Made by a program: the position numbers and the translations under genes. Under the pieces are notes generated by a model. It was not told the DNA's origin, made no database searches, and saw only the letters and a program-made list of their open reading frames with translations. This document shows, piece after piece, positions 16,723 through 23,198 of a stretch of DNA of 64,000 bases (within the stretch, counting starts at the first letter, position 1; each line of letters starts with the position of its first letter). The stretch spans positions 232,043 to 296,042 of the forward strand of contig JAIUOO010000003.1 in NCBI GenBank assembly GCA_020161695.1, in the 5' to 3' direction. This DNA is from Pseudomonadota bacterium. Its GTDB lineage: Bacteria > Pseudomonadota > Alphaproteobacteria > Rhizobiales > Phreatobacteraceae.

Positions 16723-17483
16723 ACCTTGCCGCCGAGAGCCTCGCCTTCGGCTACCCGCGCCACCCGGTCGGCCGCGACGTCTCGCTTGCCGTCAGGTCGG
16801 GCGAAGTCCTCGCCCTGCTTGGCCCCAATGGCGGCGGCAAGACCACCCTCCTGAAGACCCTGCTCGGCCTGATCCCGCCGCAGGGCGGCGCGGTGACGCT
16901 CGACGGACGGCCGCTCGCCGCCCTGACCATTCCCGAACGGGCGCGGCTGATCGGCTATGTGCCGCAGGCCCATGGCGGCACCTTCGCCTTCACCGCCTTC
17001 GAGGTCGTGCTGATGGGCCGCACGGCCCATGGCGGGCTGTTCGCGCGGCCGACGGCGCGCGACCGCGACATCGCCCGCGCCATGCTCGACCGGCTCGGCA
17101 TCGCCCATCTCGCCGAGCGACCCACCACCATGATTTCCGGCGGCGAGCGACAACTGGTGCTCGTCGCGCGCGCGCTCGCGCAGGAGCCGCGCTTCGTCGT
17201 CCTCGACGAGCCGACCGCCAGTCTCGACTTCGGCAACCAGGGCAAGGTGATGCGCCAGGTCCGCCGCCTCGCCGCCGACGGCCTCGGCATCCTGTTCACC
17301 ACCCACGACCCGAACCAGGCGCTCGGCCATGCCGACCGCGTGGCGCTGCTGCGCGGCGGCGCGGTGATCGCGGCAGGACCTGCGAGCAGGATCCTGACCT
17401 CCGAGCAGCTCGCCGCGCTCTACGGCGCTCCTGTGGAAACCGTCGTGGAGGCGGGCGGGCGCACGGCTTTCCTGCCCGGCTGA
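16719..17483 (+). CDS. ABC importer ATP-binding protein (FecE/BtuD-type)
   Basis: A 254-residue ATPase for the FecCD-type importer, with a GTG start overlapping the permease stop. Walker A is GPNGGGKTT (residues 35-43), the Q-loop region VPQAHGG follows, the signature is SGGERQ and Walker B is FVVLDEP, with the switch His in TTHDPNQAL. The binding protein, permease and ATPase form one complete operon. A role in molybdate/tungstate uptake is inferred from mop and the Mo-box upstream; iron-chelate or cobalamin uptake remains the default alternative. Confidence 0.93.
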   Translation: MNLAAESLAFGYPRHPVGRDVSLAVRSGEVLALLGPNGGGKTTLLKTLLGLIPPQGGAVTLDGRPLAALTIPERARLIGYVPQAHGGTFAFTAFEVVLMGRTAHGGLFARPTARDRDIARAMLDRLGIAHLAERPTTMISGGERQLVLVARALAQEPRFVVLDEPTASLDFGNQGKVMRQVRRLAADGLGILFTTHDPNQALGHADRVALLRGGAVIAAGPASRILTSEQLAALYGAPVETVVEAGGRTAFLPG

Positions 17484-17593
17484 CCCGCGGGTCGTTCGCG
17501 AGGCCGGCATGGCGGGTCATCCACCGGCGGGAAGGAAGGCCCGTGCGCGGTGTTGCAAAATCCCGGACCTGCGGCTACAAGGCGCCCGCATTG

Positions 17594-17669
17594 GCCGCGG
17601 TAGCTCAGCTGGTAGAGCACGTCATTCGTAATGATGGGGTCGGGGGTTCGAATCCCTTCCGCGGCACCA
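17594..17669 (+). tRNA. tRNA-Thr (CGT)
   Basis: A complete 76-nt cloverleaf with encoded CCA. The acceptor arms GCCGCGG (17594-17600) and CCGCGGC (17659-17665) pair perfectly, the discriminator is A and CCA is at 17667-17669. The anticodon loop TTCGTAA has CGT at 17627-17629, and the T-loop region is GTTCGAATC. The gene stands alone between the ABC importer and the sigma-factor gene. Confidence 0.97.
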
Positions 17670-17860
17670 TTCTTCCCAGACATTCGCTGACCTGATCCGC
17701 GCTGGCGGACGCCTGCCGCGCTCAGGCGATCGGGTTCCGACGCGCGCGCTCCCGGACGTTCACGGCGACATTCCCGCATGCCGCCCATGAGGTTGGTGCG
17801 CGCCGGCGCCGGGTTCATGATCGGCGGCGCGGTCCGCTCCACAGGTTCGGGGTTCGGCCC

Positions 17861-17881
17861 GGCTGAAGGACATCTTCAGCC
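17861..17881. repeat. Perfect hairpin in the sigma-gene leader
   Basis: The inverted repeat GGCTGAAG and CTTCAGCC has a GACAT loop, an 8-bp perfect stem. It lies 67 bp before the ECF sigma start, inside the probable leader. It is followed by CTTGCAAAT rather than a T-run, so a Rho-independent terminator is doubtful. An operator or leader RNA hairpin is possible. Confidence 0.4.
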
Positions 17882-17947
17882 CTTGCAAATGGGCGTGCTT
17901 GTCGAAATGGTCGTCATCGCGGCCTGCCCGCGCGACAGGTGGTGTGG

Positions 17948-18484
17948 ATGCTGGGGACGAGGGACCTGCGCGCAAGGATCGAGGCGACGCTCCGGCAGGA
18001 CTGGCAGCGGCTGTTCTCCTATGCCCACCGGCTCACCCGCAACCGCGACGAGGCCGCGGATCTGCTTCAGTCCTGCGCGGTCAAGGCGCTCGCCGCTCCG
18101 CGCGGCCCCGACAGCGAGGCGAGCCTGCGCGCCTGGCTCTACACCATTCTCCGCAACGCCTGGGTGGATCAGCTGCGGCAGCGCCTGCCGCCCGGCGACG
18201 ATGCCACGCTCGGGCCGACCGGCGCGGAACTCTGGAGCTTCGACGACCGGCTGATCGCCGACCTCACGGTGCGCCGCGCGCTGGAACGCATCGACGGCCA
18301 GCATCGCGAGGTCATCGAACTGGTTGATCTCGCCGGCTTTCGCTATGCAGAGGCCGCGCAGATCCTTGCCGTACCCACCGGCACGGTGATGAGCCGCCTG
18401 AGCCGGGCGAGGCTTGCATTGCTGGAAGCCATCGAGGGCCAGAACATTCGTCCGATCCATTCGGGGCGCCGGCATGTCGCGTGA
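17948..18484 (+). CDS. ECF-type RNA polymerase sigma factor
   Basis: A 178-residue sigma-70 family factor with only regions 2 and 4. Region 2 runs QRLFSYAHRLTRNRDEAADLLQSCAVKAL, with the core-binding and -10 contacts, and LRAWLYTILRNAWVDQLRQR. Region 4 contains LERIDGQHREVIELVDLAGFRYAEAAQILAVPTGTVMSRLSRARLAL, the helix-turn-helix for the -35. An AGGTGG ribosome site 5 nt before the ATG at 17948 decides the start; GTG codons at 17939 and 17942 are alternatives. It overlaps the anti-sigma gene by 11 bp. In Sinorhizobium, related ECF factors next to sulfite dehydrogenase genes respond to sulfite, and the sulfite dehydrogenase downstream fits the same role here. Confidence 0.92.
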   Translation: MLGTRDLRARIEATLRQDWQRLFSYAHRLTRNRDEAADLLQSCAVKALAAPRGPDSEASLRAWLYTILRNAWVDQLRQRLPPGDDATLGPTGAELWSFDDRLIADLTVRRALERIDGQHREVIELVDLAGFRYAEAAQILAVPTGTVMSRLSRARLALLEAIEGQNIRPIHSGRRHVA

Positions 18485-19274
18485 GGCGAACGGGAACGAT
18501 GTGGTGACGGGCATCTCCTGGGAGATGCTGAACGCCTATGTCGATGGCGAGCTGGAACCGGCAGCCGCAGCGCAGGTGGCCGCCGCCATCGCGCGCGACA
18601 CAGCGCTGGCGGCGCGCGCCGCGACCCTGTCCCGCCTGCGTGCCGCATCCCGCCGCATCGGTCCTGCCGAGATCGCCCCGCCGTTCACGCCGCTGCCGGC
18701 GGGCGCAACCCGGTTTCGCCGGGCGCTCGCGATCGCCGCGACGCTGCTTGTCGTCGTGGCGCTGGCCGGCCTCCGGATGGGCTCGATGCGTCCCGCGGCC
18801 GTGCTCGAGGCCGCTCTGGGCGACGCGGTCGCCGCCCACCGCCAGTGGCTGCTGCACGATGTCCCGGGTCCGCACGACAACCCGGTTCTCGCCGCGGCCG
18901 GGCTGCATGCCGACGGCCTGCCGGACCTTTCGACCGCCGCGATGCGCCTCGTCCATGTCTCGCTCGATCCGCGAAACCGGACCGGCGGCATGCTTGCAGG
19001 ATATATCGGGCCCAATGGCTGCCGGGTCGGGATCTGGATCGGTCCGCCCATGGCCGGCATCCCCGACAGGCCGGTGGCAGCCGATCAGACCGACATCTCG
19101 ATTCGTGTCTGGAGCGAGGGCCGGACCGGCTATGCCGTCATGGCGAAGGGCATCGCTCCGGCGCGGCTGGAGCAGCTGACCACGCTGGTCGCGCGCGCGG
19201 TACGCGGACCCGCGTCGGCGCCCGAGGAGCGGCTGGCGGAGAGCCCCGGTCCACCGTCCAGTTGCGCCGGCTGA
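18474..19274 (+). CDS. Anti-sigma factor (single transmembrane helix)
   Basis: A 266-residue protein with the anti-ECF layout. A cytoplasmic N-terminal domain begins ISWEMLNAYVDGELEPAAAAQVAAAIA (about 13-39), a leader seen in many anti-sigma factors. One membrane helix, ALAIAATLLVVVALAGLRMG (about 85-104), is followed by a periplasmic domain of about 160 residues that probably senses the signal. The zinc-binding HxxxCxxC motif of ZAS-type anti-sigmas is absent. Its ATG lies inside the end of the sigma gene, giving coupled translation. It would hold the sigma factor inactive until sulfite or a related envelope stress appears (inference from the downstream genes). Confidence 0.87.
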   Translation: MSREANGNDVVTGISWEMLNAYVDGELEPAAAAQVAAAIARDTALAARAATLSRLRAASRRIGPAEIAPPFTPLPAGATRFRRALAIAATLLVVVALAGLRMGSMRPAAVLEAALGDAVAAHRQWLLHDVPGPHDNPVLAAAGLHADGLPDLSTAAMRLVHVSLDPRNRTGGMLAGYIGPNGCRVGIWIGPPMAGIPDRPVAADQTDISIRVWSEGRTGYAVMAKGIAPARLEQLTTLVARAVRGPASAPEERLAESPGPPSSCAG

Positions 19275-19311
19275 GGCGCGGCCGGCCTGCCGGAAAATCT
19301 TCGGCCACAAT

Positions 19312-19339
19312 GGAATAAATCGAAGCTGCGCCGCGTCTC
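19312..19339 (+). promoter_or_regulatory. Candidate ECF-sigma promoter of the sulfite dehydrogenase operon
   Basis: A -35 element GGAATAA (19312-19318) and a -10-like CGTCTC (19334-19339) are separated by 15 bp, the arrangement of ECF promoters in alphaproteobacteria. It lies 38 bp before the sulfite dehydrogenase ATG and directly downstream of the sigma/anti-sigma pair. A ribosome-site-like GGGAGAAA follows. Recognition by the neighbouring sigma factor is inferred. Confidence 0.62.
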
Positions 19340-19376
19340 TCACAGGCGGGGAACATGTCCCCTCGGGAGAAACGCC

Positions 19377-20675
19377 ATGCGTAGCGAGAATATGTCTCAG
19401 CGCAGCAACGAAAGAACGGATACCAGTGCCGACGGCCCGTCGAGGCGCGGCATGATGGGCGCGAGCCTCGCGACGATTGGCCTCCTGACCGGCGGCTCGG
19501 CCTGGCTCGCCGGCACCGGCCGGGTGAAGGCACAGGCCAGCGCCCCCGCGAGCCGGCCGGCAGCCGCCCCGCCGGCCTTCGACTATCCCGGCAAGGACCG
19601 CAGCCTGAGACTGCTCGGTGACCGGCCGCTCGTGGCCGAGACGCCGGAGGCGCTGCTCGACGACGACACGACGCCGATCGCGAAGTTCTTCGTCCGGAAC
19701 AACGGACAGATCCCCGACGAGGCCACCAATGCCGATGGCTGGCAGCTGAAGATCGAAGGCGAGGTCGACAAGCCGTTGACGCTGACCGTTGCCGAACTCA
19801 AGGCGCGATTCCCGGTCCACACGTTCCGCATGGTGCTGGAATGCGGCGGCAACGGCCGCTCGTTCTACCAGCCCGCCGCGCGCGGCAATCAGTGGCAGAA
19901 TGGCGGCGCCGGCTGCGCCGAATGGACCGGCGTCCGGCTCGCCGACGTCCTGAAGGCGGCGGGCCTCAAGCCCGGCGCGAAGTTCACGGGGCATTTCGGC
20001 GCCGATCCGCATCTGTCGGGCGACACGACCAAGGATGCCATTTCCCGCGGCATGCCCATCGACAAGGCGCTGGAGCCACATTCGCTGATCGTCTGGGCCA
20101 TGAACGGCCAGCCCCTGCCGCACATCCATGGCGGGCCGCTGCGCCTGATCATTCCGGGATGGCCGGCCTCGCTCTCGTCCAAGTGGCTGAACCGCGTCCT
20201 CGTCCGCAGCACGCCGCATGACGGTCAGGGCATGGGCGGCACGTCCTATCGCGTGCCCACCGTGCCGATCGTTCCGGGCTCCAATGTCGACGGCAAGACG
20301 AACTTCGCCGACATGACGTCGATGCCCCTGCGCTCGATCATCACCGCCCCGGCCAACGGCACGCGGATCGCGGCGGGTACGCGCCGGCTCGACCTGCGCG
20401 GGGCCGCCTGGGCCGGCGACCACGAGGTATCGAAGGTCGAGGTGTCCTTCGACGCCGGCCAGCGCTGGCACGCCATGACGATGGCGGCGCTGCGCAACCG
20501 CTACGACTGGGTGCGCTGGTCGGGTTCGGTCGAGCTTCCCACCGCCGGCTATTTCGAACTCTGGGTCCGGGCGACCGATTCCCGGGGCATCAGCCAGCCG
20601 CATGTCGCCACCAACTGGAACCCGCAGGGCTATGGCGCCAATCCGCTCCATCGCGTTGCCGTGCTGGCGGCATAG
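19377..20675 (+). CDS. Sulfite dehydrogenase, molybdenum-cofactor subunit (SorA/SorT-like)
   Basis: A 432-residue periplasmic molybdoenzyme of the sulfite oxidase family, oxidising sulfite to sulfate. It carries a twin-arginine signal (SRRGMMGASLATIGLL, Arg23-Arg24). The Mo-binding cysteine is Cys156 in RMVLECGGNGRS, and cofactor/substrate residues are seen in PHIHGGPLRLIIPGWPASLSSKWL. The C-terminal dimerisation domain (about 305-432) is complete, with WDAGQRW-like SFDAGQRWHAM and the ending VATNWNPQGYGANPLHRV. The next gene, 2 bp away, is a single-heme cytochrome c, the usual electron acceptor subunit. It is probably controlled by the adjacent ECF sigma factor. Confidence 0.92.
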   Translation: MRSENMSQRSNERTDTSADGPSRRGMMGASLATIGLLTGGSAWLAGTGRVKAQASAPASRPAAAPPAFDYPGKDRSLRLLGDRPLVAETPEALLDDDTTPIAKFFVRNNGQIPDEATNADGWQLKIEGEVDKPLTLTVAELKARFPVHTFRMVLECGGNGRSFYQPAARGNQWQNGGAGCAEWTGVRLADVLKAAGLKPGAKFTGHFGADPHLSGDTTKDAISRGMPIDKALEPHSLIVWAMNGQPLPHIHGGPLRLIIPGWPASLSSKWLNRVLVRSTPHDGQGMGGTSYRVPTVPIVPGSNVDGKTNFADMTSMPLRSIITAPANGTRIAAGTRRLDLRGAAWAGDHEVSKVEVSFDAGQRWHAMTMAALRNRYDWVRWSGSVELPTAGYFELWVRATDSRGISQPHVATNWNPQGYGANPLHRVAVLAA

Positions 20676-20677
20676 CG

Positions 20678-21028
20678 ATGCGGAAACTGTCGCTGCTCCT
20701 GGCCGCTGCCGCCGTCGGCGTCGTGCTGGCCTCGTCGCCGGGCAGGGCCCAGCCGGAGGAAACTCCGGAGAGCCTTCCGGACTTTCCAGGCCGGGAGGAG
20801 ACGTTCGGCTACTGCATCGGCTGCCACTCCATGAAGGTGGTCGGCCGTCAGGGCATGGACCGGCCCCGGTGGGACGAGACGCTGACCTGGATGACCGAGA
20901 AGCACAACATGCCGCCTCCCGATGCCGAGATGCGGAAGGTGCTGCTCGACTATCTCGCGCAAGCCTTCCCGCCGGCCGCTCCGGCGCAAGGCGGCGGCTT
21001 CGTCGTGCCATTCGCCCCGCAGCAGTGA
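20678..21028 (+). CDS. Monoheme cytochrome c, sulfite dehydrogenase SorB-like subunit
   Basis: A 116-residue periplasmic protein with signal peptide (about 1-24) and one CxxCH heme site, CIGCH at residues 46-50. A likely distal Met ligand is Met78 in KHNMPPPD. The small size (about 9 kDa mature) matches the cytochrome subunits of SorAB-type sulfite dehydrogenases, which pass electrons to the respiratory chain. It follows the molybdenum subunit with a 2-bp gap. A strong hairpin 22 bp after the stop probably ends the transcript. Confidence 0.9.
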   Translation: MRKLSLLLAAAAVGVVLASSPGRAQPEETPESLPDFPGREETFGYCIGCHSMKVVGRQGMDRPRWDETLTWMTEKHNMPPPDAEMRKVLLDYLAQAFPPAAPAQGGGFVVPFAPQQ

Positions 21029-21049
21029 TGCTGCCTCGCTGATCGTGCT

Positions 21050-21075
21050 GCCGGGTCTCGCTCACGAGGCCCGGC
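21050..21075 (+). terminator. Terminator-like hairpin after the sulfite dehydrogenase operon
   Basis: The arms GCCGGGTCTCG (21050-21060) and CGAGGCCCGGC (21065-21075) pair over 11 bp with one T-G wobble and a CTCA loop. There is no T-run after it, so termination may need Rho. It lies in the convergent gap between the cytochrome gene and the tetR gene. Confidence 0.5.
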
Positions 21076-21100
21076 GGTGCCCTAGCCGGCCGGTCAGGGT

Positions 21101-21123
21101 TCGTCTCGGGCGACCCGGGACGA
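21101..21123. terminator. Second hairpin in the convergent gap
   Basis: The arms TCGTCTCGGG and CCCGGGACGA pair over 10 bp with one T-G wobble and a 3-nt CGA loop. Together with the hairpin at 21050 it makes a tandem pair in the gap between two convergent operons. It is symmetrical enough to act from either side, but no T-run is present. Confidence 0.42.
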
Positions 21124-21202
21124 GCCTTCCTCGTGCAGGACCAGGATGGAGACGGGCCCGCTGGCCGGTGAACCGCCCGCAATGCCGGGAAAGCGTGGGA
21201 AC

Positions 21203-21868
21203 TCAGCCCGCTGCGGGCGCTTCGAGCGGATAGGCGCGCAGGAAGACCTCGGCGGCGATCCGCGCGTGATCGCGGGCCTCGCGCTCGGATATCGTGGTCT
21301 CGAGGCCGAAGATGATGCGCCGACTCATCTCCGAGAGGCAGAGATCGAGGAACTGGCGCGCCGCGCGGTCGGGATCATCGACGGTCATCCGACCCTCGGC
21401 CACCAGACGCGCGAGATATTCGCCGAGCCGGCGGGTCGCGAACATCGGCCCGTCCTCGTAGAAGGCGCGCCCGATCTCGGGCATGCGCGGCGCGATGCCG
21501 ACCACCAGCCGCAGGCGCGCCACGGCTTCCGGGCGGCTCATGGCGAGAATGGTGCGCGCGCCGACGGTGGTCAGCGCCTCGGCGACCGGACGATCCTCGG
21601 CGACGAGCTCGATGAAGCGCTCCGCCTGCTCGCGCTTCTCGATGCCGACCAGCGCGGCGATCAGGTGCTCCTTGCTCGGGAAATAGGCGTAGATCGTCGC
21701 CTTTGAGACGCCGGCCGCACGAGTGATCGCGTCCATGCTCGCCGCCTCGAAGCCGCGCTCGAAGAACACGCGACGCGCGCCGTCGAGGATCTGCCGGCGC
21801 TTGGCCGTATCGGTCTCGGCCCGCTCCGGGCCGGCGACCGCCATGTCCTCGAACCCGAGATCACTCAC
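21203..21868 (-). CDS. TetR/AcrR family repressor
   Basis: A 221-residue repressor. The DNA-binding domain is complete: RRQILDGARRVFFERGFEAASMDAITRAAGVSKATIYAYFPSKEHLIAAL (about 24-73), with the recognition helix around VSKATIYAYF. The C-terminal ligand domain has the TetR_C pattern RLGEYLARLVAEGRMTVDDPDRAARQFLDL. The GTG at 21868 is preferred because GGGAGG lies 9 nt before it; an ATG eight codons in is possible. It is divergent from emrAB with a 17-bp palindrome between them, so it most likely represses both itself and the pump until a toxic compound binds. Confidence 0.92.
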   Translation of the reverse strand: MSDLGFEDMAVAGPERAETDTAKRRQILDGARRVFFERGFEAASMDAITRAAGVSKATIYAYFPSKEHLIAALVGIEKREQAERFIELVAEDRPVAEALTTVGARTILAMSRPEAVARLRLVVGIAPRMPEIGRAFYEDGPMFATRRLGEYLARLVAEGRMTVDDPDRAARQFLDLCLSEMSRRIIFGLETTISEREARDHARIAAEVFLRAYPLEAPAAG

Positions 21869-21944
21869 TTGTGCCGACCTCCCATGTACCGCCAGCGCAC
21901 TCCTCCCCTTGTAGTCGTCGCGGCAGGGGTATAAGTCAAGAATG

Positions 21945-21961
21945 AACTGAACGGTTCAGTT
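21945..21961. promoter_or_regulatory. TetR operator between tetR and emrA
   Basis: A perfect 17-bp palindrome, AACTGAACGGTTCAGTT, with a single central base and arms ACTGAAC/GTTCAGT. It lies 23 bp before the emrA ATG and 77 bp before the tetR start. The shape and position are those of an AcrR/TetR operator that blocks the pump promoter. Confidence 0.8.
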
Positions 21962-21983
21962 TGATTTTTGTATGAGGTATCCG

Positions 21984-23198
21984 ATGGCTGACGCCGCCGG
22001 GACCGCGCCTTCGGTGCGCGCCGATGACGCTCCAGCTTCGCCACAGCAGTCCGCCGCAACCGCTCCGCCCCGCAGGCGGCGGCGGCTTCTGGTCGTGCTC
22101 GTCGGCCTGTGCGCGCTGGCCGCCGCCGGCTGGTATGGCCACGACTGGTACGTCAACGGCCGTTTCATCGTCTCCACGGACGACGCCTATGTGCGGGCCG
22201 ATACCACGGTTCTCGCCGCCAAGATCTCGGGCTACGTCACCGAGGTCACGGCCCGCGACAATGCCGCCGTGAAGGCTGGCGACGTGCTGGCGCGGCTCGA
22301 TGACGGCGACTACCGGATCGCGGTCGAGTCGGCTGCCGCGCGCGTCGCGACACAGGACGCCACGATCCGGCGGATGGAAACGCAGATCGGAGCGCAGGCC
22401 GCGGCCATCGCGCAGACGAAGGCGCAGCTCGGCATGGTCGAAGCCGACACCCCCCGCGTCGCCGCGGCGCTGGCGCGCGCCCAGCGCCTCGTCTCGCAGG
22501 AATTCGCCAGCCAGGCCGCGCTCGACACAGCCCGCGCCGACCGCGACCGCAACCAGGCACAGATCGAACAGGCCAAGGCAGGTGTCGCCGGTGCCGAGGC
22601 GCAGGAGGCTGTGCTCAAGGCGCAGCTCGCCGAAGCCCAGCGCCAGAAGAGCGAGCTCGAAGCCGCACTGGACCGCGCCCGCCGCGATCTCGACTTCACG
22701 CTGATCCGCGCGCCGATCGACGGCGTCGTCGGCAACCGCGCCGTCCAGGTCGGCCAGTTCGTCCAGCCGGGCACGCGCCTGCTGGCGCTGGTCGATACGG
22801 CCTCGATCTATGTCGAGGCCAATCTGAAGGAGACCCAGCTCGCGCGCGTCGCCATCGGCGAGCCGGCGAGCGTTGCGGTCGACGCCTTTGCCGGGCGCGC
22901 CATCGCGGGGCGGGTCGACAGCATATCGCCGGCTTCCGGCGCGCAGTTCTCGCTGCTGCCGCCCGAGAACGCCACCGGCAACTTCACCAAGATCGTCCAG
23001 CGCATTCCCGTCCGCATCCGCCTCGACGCGCGCGCGGTCGAGGAAGGCCGCCTGCGCCCGGGCATGTCGGTGGTGGTGTCGATCCGCACCGACACCGGCG
23101 CTGCGCCGGCCCGCGTCGGCACCGTCGATCGCGCGACGCGTCCCGTCGCCGCCGGCACCGATGACGGCGCCACCCTCGCCGCCCGGTCGGCCCCGTGA
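21984..23198 (+). CDS. emrA: HlyD/EmrA-type membrane fusion protein
   Basis: A 404-residue periplasmic adaptor for a tripartite efflux pump. One membrane helix lies near the N-terminus (LLVVLVGLCALAAAGWYGHDWY, about 30-52). The first lipoyl half is VLAAKISGYVTEVTARDNAAVKAGDVLARLDDGDY. A long coiled-coil hairpin rich in Ala, Gln and Glu (about 115-225) is followed by the second lipoyl half, DFTLIRAPIDGVVGNRAVQVGQFVQPGTRLLALV, and a beta-barrel ending at about 380. GAGG lies 6 nt before the ATG at 21984; an ATG at 21972 is the alternative. The stop overlaps the emrB GTG. Confidence 0.92.
   Translation: MADAAGTAPSVRADDAPASPQQSAATAPPRRRRRLLVVLVGLCALAAAGWYGHDWYVNGRFIVSTDDAYVRADTTVLAAKISGYVTEVTARDNAAVKAGDVLARLDDGDYRIAVESAAARVATQDATIRRMETQIGAQAAAIAQTKAQLGMVEADTPRVAAALARAQRLVSQEFASQAALDTARADRDRNQAQIEQAKAGVAGAEAQEAVLKAQLAEAQRQKSELEAALDRARRDLDFTLIRAPIDGVVGNRAVQVGQFVQPGTRLLALVDTASIYVEANLKETQLARVAIGEPASVAVDAFAGRAIAGRVDSISPASGAQFSLLPPENATGNFTKIVQRIPVRIRLDARAVEEGRLRPGMSVVVSIRTDTGAAPARVGTVDRATRPVAAGTDDGATLAARSAP

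Noticed and set aside
17420-17842. Minus-strand frame through tRNA-Thr
   Set aside because: It reads through a tRNA gene and the end of the ABC ATPase on the opposite strand; not a real gene.
18312-21182. Minus-strand open frame of 956 codons across the sigma factor, anti-sigma and sulfite dehydrogenase genes
   Set aside because: Antisense shadow of four well-supported genes; low-complexity Arg-rich product with no recognisable family.
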